Assembly: GCF_023278565.1 (NCBI RefSeq)
Contig: NC_064677.1
Span: 3,658,001 to 3,722,000 of the forward strand
Source: Colletotrichum lupini
Taxonomy: Eukaryota > Ascomycota > Sordariomycetes > Glomerellales > Glomerellaceae
Direction: 5' to 3'
DNA length: 64,000 bases
In this document: positions 24,963 to 36,170 of the stretch, one piece after another
Numbering within the stretch: the stretch's first letter is position 1
Layout of the letters: every line of letters begins with the position of its first letter
Program-made: the position numbers and the translations under genes
The notes under the pieces: model-generated
Database searches by the model: none
Told to the model about the DNA's origin: nothing
The model's input: the letters and a program-made list of their open reading frames with translations, nothing else

Positions 24963-26185
24963 ATGGCCAAGAAGACTACCCTCACCGAGTTCGAGTCGGT
25001 CTTCCCCAAGCTCGAGGAGGTTCTCCTCGAGCATGCGGAAAAGTACAAGCTTCCCAAGGAGGAGCTGGCGTGGTATAAGAAGGCAAGCATTTAGCCACAC
25101 CGACCCCTGGACACTACTCTACTGTCTAAATGGTTTGGTATGAGGCTATGCGCGTGAGCGCATGTGTGCCGCGTCCTCCTCATTCCCAATGGCAATAGAA
25201 AAAGGGAGAACCTGTCAGAGAAGAAGAACACCAAAAGATTAACAGCTTTCCTGTGCGCCAGAGTCTTGAAATCAACACCCTCGGCGGAAAATGCAACCGC
25301 GGCATGTCGGTCCCCGACTCCGTCTCCCTCCTCCTCGACAAACCTCTCTCCGAGGAAGAGTACTTCCAAGCCGCCACCCTCGGCTGGTTGACGGAGCTCC
25401 TCCAGGCCTTCTTCCTCGTCTCGGACGACATCATGGACAGCTCCATCACCCGCCGCGGCAAGCCCTGCTGGTACCGCCACGAGGGCGTCGGCATGGTCGC
25501 CATCAACGACGCCTTCATGCTCGAGGCCGCCATCTACACCCTCCTCAAGAAGTTCTTCCGCGAGCACGCCTCCTACGTCGACCTCCTTGAGCTCTTCCAC
25601 GAGGTCACCTTCCAGACCGAGCTCGGCCAGCTCTGCGACCTCCTCACCGCCCCCGAGGAAAAGGTCAACCTCGACAACTTCTCCATGGAAAAGTACCGCT
25701 TCATCGTCGTCTACAAGACGGCCTACTACTCCTTCCACCTCCCCGTCGCCCTCGCCCTCCACTGCCTCAACATCGCCACCCCCAAGAACCTCAAGCAGGC
25801 AGAGGATATCCTCATCCCCCTCGGCGAGTACTTCCAGATCCAGGACGACTACCTCGACAACTTTGGCCTGCCCGAGCACATTGGTAAGATCGGCACCGAC
25901 ATCATGGACAACAAGTGCAGCTGGCTCGTCAACCAGGCCCTCGCCATCGCCACCCCCGAGCAGCGCAAGATCCTCGAGGACAACTACGGCCAAAAGGACA
26001 AGGCCAAGGAGGCCGTCATCAAGAAGCTCTTTGACGACATGGAACTCAAGCGCCGCTTCGAGGAGTTCGAGGAGAAGCGCGCCGGCGAGATCAAGGACAT
26101 GATCAACAACATTGACGAGAGCGAGGGCCTCAAGAAGGGCATCTTTGAAATCTTCTTGGCCAAGATCTACAAGCGCTCCAAATAA
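24963..26185 (+). CDS. ERG20: Farnesyl diphosphate synthase
   Basis: Cytosolic prenyltransferase that condenses dimethylallyl and geranyl diphosphate with isopentenyl diphosphate to make farnesyl diphosphate for sterols, dolichol, heme A, prenylation and terpenoids. Exons 24963-25082 and 25262-26185 give 347 residues, the usual length. The first aspartate-rich motif DDIMD is at about 95-99, preceded by two Phe (90, 91) as in farnesyl-length enzymes. The second, DDYLD, is at about 235-239 inside [13 protein letters not shown]. The 179-nt intron has a GC donor (GCAAGC) and joins LAWYKK to [14 protein letters not shown] exactly as in orthologues; a GT donor would delete conserved residues. Codons are almost all C-ending, suggesting high expression, and this leaves a long meaningless open frame on the opposite strand. 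Confidence 0.97.
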
Positions 26186-26707
26186 ACTACTTCCAAACCA
26201 CAAAGTATAGGTACTAATGCAGATGGCGCGCGTGTTTCTGTTTGGCGGGCATCATGGATTTCTGCGTGTGGCACAAATGGAGCCGTGAAAAGAAAACAAA
26301 TTAGAGAAAGAAGATAGATACCAGAGTCCAATTGATTGACGATGATGACACCAACTCAAACAATAGAACCGTTAGAAAGTATGGAGAAGAAAAAGTTTCC
26401 GTATTAAGAGATAACAAAAGAAAAACGTTCCTGACTAGAAAGATGGCCTAGTCCGATAGATAAGATGACTAGACAAAACAAAATATGCCATCTTTTTTGG
26501 GTTCCCTCTCCAAAAGCTTTTTGTTGCAGACCGACATGCTAGTCGCATCGACATCCGGGTATCTTACATGTTAAATGACATCTCCCTGTGCGCCTAAATC
26601 GCGTCCACTGCAAGATCTGCTCTCCCTCTTCTTTTTCTCTTGGTCTTACAGCGTTGGTGGCTTCTTCCAATCTTCAGCCGAGCGCCACCATACGCTCTCG
26701 TCATCCT
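26186..26707. other. Convergent intergenic spacer
   Basis: 522 bases, AT-richer than the flanks, between the stop codons of the farnesyl diphosphate synthase and the RA-PH gene. Presumably two overlapping or abutting 3' UTRs. No coding signal. Confidence 0.6.
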
Positions 26708-29700
26708 TCAGTGCCTGACGGTACCACTTCGCCCGAGACCCTGCGACATGCCCTGTGACATGCGAGGCCTCGTATCTCGACCCCTCTCGCGTTCCACAAA
26801 GTTGATGAGCGGAACGTCCTCGTCATCTCTTCTTGACGATCGTCTCGGCATGGAGGGCATGGGAGGCTGCTGCTCGTTGGAAACCACGCGACGTACGGCA
26901 CCGCCGCCTGCTGTGGACCGACTCCTCGGTCTCGAAGCGGCCGACTGCGACGCCATGCGCTGGGGAGGGTACGCCTTTGCCGTGCCCATGCGGGTAACGG
27001 TTGGAAGCTGCGGCCCTAGGTGCCCGTCTGGAAGTTCCAAGCCCGTCGCCATCTCGATGAGGGGCTTTCCGGTGGGTACACGTACACCGCGACCTTGGCC
27101 GTCTCGCCAGGCTGCGGGTAAATCGGGCACCTTGGGCGTGAGGTCGACAAGAGGCTGCGGCATCTCTCGTTTCCCTGAAGATGACCCACCATCTGATGTC
27201 TTGGGACGCGATGAGGTGGTCGGACGTGCGGCGGGAGGCCGTGATCGACTCCGCGGCTGAGGCATGGGGTCTGTCGCCGTGGGGCGAGACGAACGCACCG
27301 TGCCTCTCCTCTGCGGCATCCCGTTGTTTTCGTGTTCTGGGAACTGGCCGAGCAGCGAGTGCCCCCCGGTAAACGGACTTTCGACTGCGTATTGTTGATG
27401 GTCTGAGGTGAGAGCAGCCTTCTCTGCTTGTTGTTTGCGCCCCTCGTACGCTTGGCCCAACAAACCACCGGACTTGAACTCGTCCTTGGCAAAGGGGTCG
27501 ATGAGTCGCCTTGTGTGAGGCTGCGACAGATTCGGCGTTGTCCTGGATCGGGAGACAACCTTCTGGGATTGGGTGTGTCTGGGTGTAGAGTGATGGTCTG
27601 CGTGTCGAGCCGTCGGCTTGTTGTCCAAATCCTTCCCGAAATCGTCAATCGGTTTCTCGAAACTGTTCATGTCCAGGAGCGGCGAGAAAGTTCCAATGGT
27701 ATATGGCGTCTCGTCGGCGGATGCCCGGGGCCGGTGCAAGGTGCCGCTTCTTGTAAGACCGCCACCGCCTGTTTTCGTTCCGTTTCTCGCATTGCCGCTA
27801 TGTGAAGATGATTTCTTCTTGTTGAGGTCGACAATTTTGTTCGCAATGTACCAACTACGCCACCCTTGAATGACTTTCTGGAAGTCTTCCGCGAGTTTTA
27901 GATCATCCGTGGCGAAGAAGTGGATGAAGTTTTCCGTATTTTGGAAGACTGTTGATTTCTGTTGACTCTTGACCGCAAAGCAATTCTTCTTTGGAGCTCT
28001 GATCTGCTTCAGCATGTCCTTTTCGGTGACGGTATACAGGTCGAAGTCGGATAAATGGCACAGCGAGACGGCATCCTTGTCCGACAGTTTGGCATCCTTC
28101 TTCTTGGCTGAAAACATTTGCCCAGTCTCCAAGAGCGTGACGTAGCGTTTGTTCCATTTACCGGGCCGCTGAGAGTGGTATAGCGCGAAGTTGATGAGAC
28201 CTGGGGGCGGATCGATAGTGCGGGGCACACCTTCGAGGTTCAGGTCGGGGTTCTTGTCCGTGGATTCACCCGGTACGATGAGTAGACAGTGCTGCGTATC
28301 GCGGTCCCAAGAGTTCATCACAAGAGCCACAGGCTCATAGCGTCTCAGACGACGTTCCAGACCAAAAGCGAAATAGCACTCGAGCACAACACTGGTTTGC
28401 GGGTTGATGTTGTGGGTCATGAGGTTGGCGGCCGAGTATAGAATCTCACTCGGGGTAGTATCGGGGGTGACAGGAAGACTGATTGACGACTGCATGCAAC
28501 GTATCGTCACTCGCTTTGAGAAGAGCATTAGCAAAAAGATGAAGATCAGGGTCATGCATGGTCAGAGTGAGGGAAAGACTAACGCGTTCTCCGGCATTGC
28601 TAGCAGAGGTTGGGGCATCTGTCTGGGGGACAATGCCACCGCCACCGGCTTGTATAAAGCGGGAGGGGTCCATGACACTGACGGGCCTGTGATCGAGGGT
28701 GAGGGGTTGAAAATATTGAGAGGGAGGTTTTGTGAGGGTATTCGCAGGTTCGGTCTTGCGCCCCTTTCTCAAGAAGAAGGTAAACTTGTCGACAATAGGG
28801 CTCCGGACACGGGAGGCTGGTGCGTCGGGTACGGCGGCCAATTGAGCCTGGAGTCTTGCGAGGTCCTTTGCCTTTTGATCTGCCAAGATGCGATCGGTCT
28901 CTGCTTCAAGACGAGCAACCTCTTCGGCCCAGCGAGCAGCGTCCTCCTCTTCCTGTTCCTTGCGACGTCGGTGCTCTTCTTCCTCCTGGGCGAGCAATTG
29001 CTGGTGTTGTTGGTGGCGCCGGCGCTGTCGATCTTCCTCTTGACGGGCAAGCTGCTGGTCCCAGTTGGGGTTATTGCTGCGGATGAGGTCCTCCTTGTTG
29101 GTGTAGGTGTAGTCGTTGTTGTTATGAGAGTCAGGGTGGAGAGCGAGCTTAGTGATAATTTGAGAGCGAGCGTGTTCAGCCCTGGCAGCGAGCTTCAGGT
29201 CGGCGCATGACGAGTGGGAAGAAACCAAGATTGGATTGTGCGAACGAGGGCGCAGATGGGGACCGGGAGGCGGGACGAGGTCGCGTGCTCGGGTATGATG
29301 TGCCTGGGCTTGGGCTTTGGCTTGGCCTTGAGCCGGGAAGGGCAACGGAAGTAGTCCCAGTCCTATTCCAGGAGGAGATGGTTGTGTTGGATGTAAAAGC
29401 GAGTGTGGTGGAGGGGGAGGAGGAGGAGGAGGGTGATGCGGTACTGGCGGCGGTGGTGTAGCTGGTTCAAGTGGTGCCGTTCCTTGGGATCCTTCTCCTG
29501 GCGCTGGTGCAGGCGCAGATGCAGGCGCAAGTGCAAATGCGCGGACGACTGGGACTGCTGGGACTGTGGGTAGTCGTGGTGGTGGTGTAGGAGGTACTGT
29601 CGTCAGCGATGTTGGCGGTTGTGGTACATGCCCGACGAGGTTCGGTTTCGGTGCCGCAGACCAAGAAGCAGAAGACGCAGACGCAGACGCAGACGCATCA

Positions 29701-30866
29701 GCAGCTGACGCTGATGCTGGTGGTAATAACGCTGATCCTGCAGACGGGGCCGGCGGACAGGGGCTCAAGGCGTACAAAGGGGCGGCCTGAGTGGAGGAAA
29801 CCCCTGGAACCCCTGGGGCTGGGGACGTGGACCCGGAATAGGATGGCGCTAGGGAGAATAAGGAACCCGGTTCGCTTGGGGGTCTGGGGCCACAAGGGCC
29901 GCATGCGTCTGTTGTTGCACCAGTAATAACACCACTGGCACGACCACCGCCTGCAGGAGGAGAGGACCTGGTATCTGTAGTCGTGGTCGTAGGGGACTTC
30001 GGAGACAGAGAAGGCGGCGAAGAAGAAAAAAAAGGAGGAGACGAGCTTCCATGCAAGGGGCTCCAGCTGTCGTCCAGGTCCGCCTTGGGGGCCGTCTTGG
30101 TTGGTCGCCGTCGATTGGGGTAGCTGAACCGCACGGGGGATTCGGGAGGGGCTGGGACCACCATTCTTTTTCCACCGCCAACCACACCATCTCCAGCACC
30201 AGTGCTGCCAATATCAGTGCCAATTCCACCACCCCCACGACAATAATAACTCGCACTACGCCCTCCTCCTTGGCCTTCAACTTCCCATGTTGCTGCACAG
30301 CGACCACCGCTACTGACCGGAGAATTCTCAAAATCAAACGGAGACGAAGCGTCGCTGATGCCGGTACCGGCCATGAGATCGGGCCACTGCCATTGCATTG
30401 TCAACTGCGGTGCTCCCGACGGTGTTTGCGGCACCGACGTCGACAGCAGCGGCGCCGTGCGCCTCCTCCTTAATGATGAAGCTGGGGTTTGCTGCTGCTG
30501 CTGCCCATACTGATCATGACGATGCGGCGACGAGACCGATGCCTGTCCATCATCACCACCTCCACCAACGGCTCCCTCCTCTTCATCCACGGCAATTCCA
30601 ATGCCTAGACCCAGCGCAATGCTTGTCGCGGTGCCCGTCTCGGTCGTTGCATTGGACACCGTCTCGTCGTCCTGGAAAATATCCACCTCCCAGTCCCGCC
30701 AGTTGCGTCCAAAGTCCAGCACACTCTTGTGCTCCCGCACGCTTCTGTACCGTGTGAGCCTCCCGGCGGTGACGCTCTGGCCTCGTCGGGGTGGATGCGG
30801 CGCAGGTGATTTCGGTGGCCCTGGGCCTGCCGACATGGTGCGATTAATACGCGGAAACCCTTCCAT
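26708..30866 (-). CDS. Large proline-rich protein with coiled coil, Ras-associating and PH domains
   Basis: Exons 30866-28584 and 28513-26708 (70-nt intron, donor GTTAGT) give 1362 residues. Order: a disordered Pro/Ser/Ala-rich N-terminal half with long proline runs; a charged coiled coil around 640-710 (QQLARQEEDRQRRR..., rich in Gln/Glu/Arg); then, straddling the intron, an RA/ubiquitin-like fold (RVTIRCMQSSISLPVTPDTT, PSEILYSAANLMTHNI). A PH domain follows (RPGKWNKRYVTLLETGQMF to LAEDFQKVIQGWRSWYIA). The C-terminal ~350 residues are disordered. RA plus PH in tandem is the arrangement of animal RIAM/lamellipodin and Grb7/10/14 proteins, which link small GTPases and membranes to actin. A role in polarity or cortical signalling is inferred only. 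ATG 30866 or 30836 could be the start, and further introns in the low-complexity half cannot be excluded. Confidence 0.85.
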
Positions 30867-32761
30867 TGTGGGTGGGTGGATGGGTGTGGGTGCGCGATTT
30901 GTGTGTCAAGTGATTGTGTTATTTCGTTTTCAGAGCTCGTTCCCCTTCTCTTCCTCGGCAGTGTCGCCTTCGTCGTCGTCGCTATCCTGTCCCTTGAACC
31001 GTTCGCCTGATGCGATACAATGCGATGCGATGCTAGACAGGGCCTTGAGATCAGAACCCCGGATTTTCTCGTCCGATGGCGTCGATGGTAGCGGCGACGG
31101 CGTTGTGCGGCTGCGGCCCAGTCCGCTGGAACCTTGGAACCCTCCGAGCTGATCGCCCCCAGCCCAGCAGGGAACACTTGAACGTTATCTTGCAGCCTTT
31201 GCCCTTATTTCCCTCTTCCTTTGATTGCTGCTGCGGTGCTGCCCCAGGACCCTGCAGATCTCCCTGCAAGTGATAGATAACGAAAGATGGGATTGATAGG
31301 GCTGGTGGTCCGTCCCGACAAAACTTGTTTTTTTCGGTCTCCTCGGTTCCCGGATAGGGAAATCTTTGACGGGGGTTCGCGGAAAAGGTAAAGGTAAAAA
31401 TAAGATGTGAGTTAATATTGATTAGATTAGATGGCTACAATAGTAGCACTTTGTGAGTTGAAACAATAAGCAAAGAAAGTTGACGATGATGAAGAAATTT
31501 AGACGTTGTGTCGTACAAGAAAAATGATGGACGTTGATGCAGGCAGCGAACAGGCGGAACCAGGAGCAAAGAGCGAAGGAGGAAAGAAGGAAGGGGGAAA
31601 AAAGAAAATGTGGCAAGACCTCTCCTTCCCATAAGTCGGGGTCCAAGAAGACGGCAGGCAAGGGAGACTTTTTACATCTCTCCCGGCAATCGCCTCATCC
31701 TTTCTCTATTCACCTCAGGTATCTCACCTTACCTGTGGACTATCCAGTAGATCACGCGTCAGCTGATGAAAGGGGTCCATGTGTCTCCAGAGGCATGCAA
31801 AGCACACCGAGAGCGCGACGCCGCACGTCCTTTGCCGAATGCCAGTCAACCTTCATCCAATTTGCACCCCCAATTGAATATGGATTGTGGTTCAGGAACG
31901 GGCAAGCACTGCATTCCTGACCAGACCCCGACTCCCTCTTGACGTGTCAGTGTTTACACTTTCTCCTCCATGATGAACGCGACCTCGGCCTGGGCAGAAT
32001 CCTCCGTGAGCGGTGAGCCCGTGTAATCAGAATTGTAATTTCAGCGAGATGCGGATTTCGTGATTTATGAGATTGCTTCACGTTGTTTGTCATATTGCGC
32101 ATGATGCCCTGGAAGCGTCCGCGATGAACCGACAGAATTCCGTCGCCCTTTGAGACACCTTACCCGCCCGATTCAAGTTCACACACTTCATCGTGCCTCT
32201 ACCTCTTGTCATTCTCTTCATGTCTGGGGCCACTCAATGTATGCATGATCGCGAGCTATCAATTAGATTTACCTCCTCCAAGCTCAATAGTCGAAAGGAA
32301 TGAAGATAGGTGGGATCTTCGGATCGTAGGAACCAAGACACCCGTAATTTCAAATGCGGTTTTACTTGAACTGAAGCTTCCAAATCCTGGTTCTACAGTT
32401 GGTCATTTTTTCTTTCTTAAGTCTTCTTCCTTGTTACTTTTCTCTTTCGCATTTTGTGACTACTGCTGGGTATAGCCGCATGAGACAAGTCAATAGCCTA
32501 AACTCAGATATGCCACTTGTTGATGCCTCTACTTTTGTATCGACTCGTCGCGATTCAACACCAGGTAAGCTTCCTGTGAAAAACCGAGGAGACACGGGCA
32601 CACCATATCTGTGACCAAAGAGGCCCTTGTCCCGTGAAGCCACCGGCTTCTACGCCACATCACAGCGTTCCCCTCGATGCAAGTCTAGTCGAGTTCGAAT
32701 CTGCGCATCGAGATTGTTCAGATATACACATTTATCCCAGTGAGACACGATGAACCCACGT
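30867..32761. other. Intergenic region, no gene seen
   Basis: 1.9 kb covering the promoter and 5' UTR of the RA-PH gene and the region beyond the MAT2B-like stop. Short open frames only. A 9-base TTCGAATCT word at 32693 resembles a tRNA B box, but no cloverleaf can be folded around it. Confidence 0.5.
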
Positions 32762-33901
32762 TCAGTGCCGGAAAGCATGCACTTCGCGCCTCCACCACCC
32801 GATGAAGTCACTTGTCGACACATCAATACCCAGGTCCTTGAGAGCCCGCGTGCTAAGATGACAGTCGTACGGCCGCTGGACACTCGCGTTCGGGTCGTTG
32901 CCCTCCGTGTTCGCAATGATGCCGTCCATGGAGAGATCCATAATATCCGCAAACTTTTGGCAAATTTCGTACTTTGTCATCTTGTCCTCACTGGAAAACT
33001 GCAGGATCTTGGGGAACGAGCTACGGTCCTCGGCCCCGAGGTACTTTTCGGCGATATCTGCAGTCCTCGTCAGCCATGTACGTTCGTTGCTCTCGTTAAG
33101 CAGCTCGCGACTTACCATGACACACGCGCCCAATATCCTCCGTGTTGGTCGGGTACCGGATCGCCCAGTGATCCATCTTCACCTTGGCGCCCCCGTCCTG
33201 CGTCTTCCACAGCGTGTCCATGAGAACATTGGTTGCGCTCTCCGCCGGCGTTTCCGCCTTTCCGTACAGCACAGGCACACGAAGGACGAGACCCAGACCC
33301 GCGCGGCCGGCAGCCCTGTACTCCTCCAGTACGGCGCGCTCGCCGTCCAGCTTGGTCTGGCCATAGAGGTTCGTCGGCCCCGTCTCCGCTTCAGCCTCGT
33401 AGGGGGCGTCACCTTGCTTTCCCGAGAAGACGTAGTCGGTCGAGATGTAGATGAGCAAGGTCGAGCGGGCGGCGCAGAGCTTGGCGAGAGACCGTGTGGC
33501 CTCGACGTTGAGGGCGCGGGCGGCGTCCGGGTCGCTGTCCACCTTGTCTGGGAACCTCTGGGCGGCGCCTGTTTATGCTATTGTGTGAGCTTGTGCTGAA
33601 ACCTTTTGTCTTATGTAGAGGATGCTGGTGTACATACAGTGCACAACTACCTGTGGCCTACCATGATCGTCAGTAAGGTATGGTACAGGCTATCAGCATG
33701 ATGAAGGTAACCTTACTTGGATTCATCAAGAAACTTTTCAACATCAGAGGTCTTGCCGAGGTCGACTTTGAAGACGGAGACGCCATCGGCGCGAGAGTAT
33801 CCCGTACCCTTGACGTTCCAACTCTTCATGTCAAACGCCCGCGCTACCTGTCTTCCGAGGAGACCAGTGGCTCCGGTCACAACCACATCTTTACCCGCCA
33901 T
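32762..33901 (-). CDS. RmlD/MAT2B-like NAD(P)-binding short-chain reductase
   Basis: Extended short-chain dehydrogenase related to dTDP-4-dehydrorhamnose reductase and to the beta (regulatory) subunit of methionine adenosyltransferase. Four exons, 33901-33717, 33657-33638, 33568-33116 and 33057-32762, give 317 residues. Visible: Rossmann motif VVVTGATGLLGRQVARAF at 6-23; PQVVVHCAAQRFPDKV; LLIYISTDYVFSG; the catalytic-type LYGQTKLDGE (Tyr and Lys of YxxxK kept); RVPVLYGKAE; and a family-typical IRYPTNTEDIGRVCHDIAEKYL. Exon 2 is only 20 nt, but without it HC-AAQRF cannot be joined in frame. All introns have GT-AG ends (59, 69, 58 nt). Fungal members are usually annotated as methionine adenosyltransferase beta-type proteins; the substrate here is unknown. 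Confidence 0.9.
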
Positions 33902-36170
33902 GTTAGGGAATTGTAGGTGAGCTTTAGTGTAGGAGATTGATGTCCAAAATAAAACAGCGAGCCTTCTCTGTTTCTGGCTGGTTTCCGCTCTAATGTAGGC
34001 GTATAGTGAACGTGTCGAACTAGATATCATTCAATTACATGGAAAGCGCTGGTACCGTCGACTACCCCGCGGTGGGGTTCGTGACCCGACCGTTGCGGGA
34101 CACCCAATTGGGCCAACTCGCATAATTACATCATCCTCATCTAATGCATACCGAAGGTGAGGTATTCCACCTCAGGCTTGCTCCTGACTTCATCACGGCT
34201 TTCATCCAACTTTCTTTCCAACTTCAGATGAACATGTCCGTCAAAGCCTCAATCCAGCGGAACGGATGGTTCCGAACAACTTGCAAAGATGGGATCGATG
34301 GGGGGCCCAGCCCGTGAGCATTGACGTTCCAAAAGAAGACTCGCCTCAACTTCTGGAATCGTCTCCAATTTGAATGATCGACTGACAGGTATGCGGCTGC
34401 GCAACGCCTCGTGCCGAAAGACTCGGCGGCAGGCAAGAGGGAACGATTGCATCGTCCTTTCTGGCGGTATTATCTTCTCGTCTTTCTAGGCTTCACGGGC
34501 TCCCTCTCGACCCGTAGCTGGTGGTACGAGCCACGGGTGAACAATGCCGTCAACCCTCAATACTTGACGTCGAGTCATGGCAATTTTTTCGACCATATTC
34601 CGCCTACACTGCAAGAGTCTTAGGCCCGTTTTACACAGCTCGCGATATCTCGCACCAGGTCCAACGTTATCTTTCATCACAAATACCTGACAACGTGGTC
34701 TGGCTGCAAAGGTCAGTACTTTTGTACCTCGATACCGCACCACGACTCCTCTGGGGAAATTCATTTCGGAGAGATACGAGCGGCTAACTACTACTACTGA
34801 TACGAGCGGCTAGCACTGATCGAGACACGGTGCCTAGGCCGATCATGTTCTCTTCAGCGGTGAACCTGAAGCATTGCGCCCTACATTATCCGTGCCAATA
34901 CCTGCTGGACATGCGCCCTTCTAGCTCGAAAGCATGCACAGGGAGACCCTCGCCAAGACCGCATGCGAGCATCCGACCCCATCCTCTCTTCGAGTATGGC
35001 TTGCGTAGCGGGGAGCCTATCTTCTGCCCTACCTCATGCAGAGGAAGATTTTGGCAGCTTCCCATACGAAGAGACGTTAGAGGCGCCAGTCATCAACCCT
35101 GCCATCGATTCATCTATCAGAGCTTGATACGAGCATTTCAGAACTTGGTACAGATACAGCGCCGGCGTATGCAGAGTTCAGCAGGAGAAGCAATAGTGCC
35201 TTGGACGGGCAAAACTCAATTCGCAAAGTACCAATTCTACCAACTGATGAGTAGACGATGAGAAAATTCGTAAGATTACAGCTTGGGGCCCTTCCAAAAA
35301 GATAAGGCACATAGAAAGTGAGAGTGAAGGATGGCGCAATGCCACGACTCGGTCCGGCATGCGCAATATCGCTAGGAACATTCCTCGAGACTTGAAAGTT
35401 GGAAAGTGGTCTTTCATACCCGGCCCAGATTCTCCGCTCCGGATGGCATCGTCGTTCCATCCGTGGAGTAGGTGACAAGGGCGTTGTGACTGTTCATTCG
35501 AAAGAGAAAAGGGAAGAAACGAGGCAGCTAGACTCTCTCTCTGAAAATGGCGCGACAGGGAAAACCGTCATCGTCGGATAGGTGGCGGTTGCTACCATGC
35601 TCAACTCTCTTATCCCTTCCGGTGGGTGAGTTGTTACAGCCGCAAAGCCCCTCTGGCATTGTTGCTGCGTTCCAAGGCATTTTGCTCGGAATACTACATT
35701 CTGCGATTCATGTAGGTTGATGTGTAGTCGAAAACCGGGGGCGCTGGAGGTTGCAAACTCTCTTACAGGTTGCAGAGCCGCGAAGACTCGTCAGCCCAGA
35801 TCATGCGGGGGGCAATAGAACAGCCCTGATATGGGCCATTCGTGCAATGTCGAAGCGATGAGGTTCCATTGAGCAAGTGTCAAGTTGAGTGACAACAGTT
35901 TCCAGGTGGGGGTGTGTGCGTGAACTCTCTATTTCTGTTTCCTGGGTCAGCTTGATGCTATAACACAGCATCTTAATACATGCAGTCCCAGTGGAGGGTT
36001 CGTCTTTGGTCTATCTAATTGTTCGTTCACGCCCGCCGCGTCCCACCTCAAAGTGAGGTGGCAATAGGACGAATTCGCTATGTGGTTTGGTATTCTTGTA
36101 TACATGGTCATCAATAGTTAAAAAAGCAACTTGCATCAGAAAGGCAGACGAGGTTCCCGCCCTCACTTCT
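33902..36170. other. Intergenic region, no gene seen
   Basis: 2.3 kb between the MAT2B-like start and the rhodopsin-domain gene stop. Open frames are short, overlap on both strands and are unlike any family known to me. No repeat or RNA gene seen. Confidence 0.5.

Noticed and set aside
25091..26203. 370-codon open frame on the minus strand across the farnesyl diphosphate synthase gene
   Set aside because: It is a shadow of C-ending codons in the real gene; its product is a Leu/Val/Glu/Gly-rich string without family match.
32650..32720. TTCGAATCT resembling a tRNA B box
   Set aside because: The flanking 5-base stems do not pair and no A box lies at the right distance.
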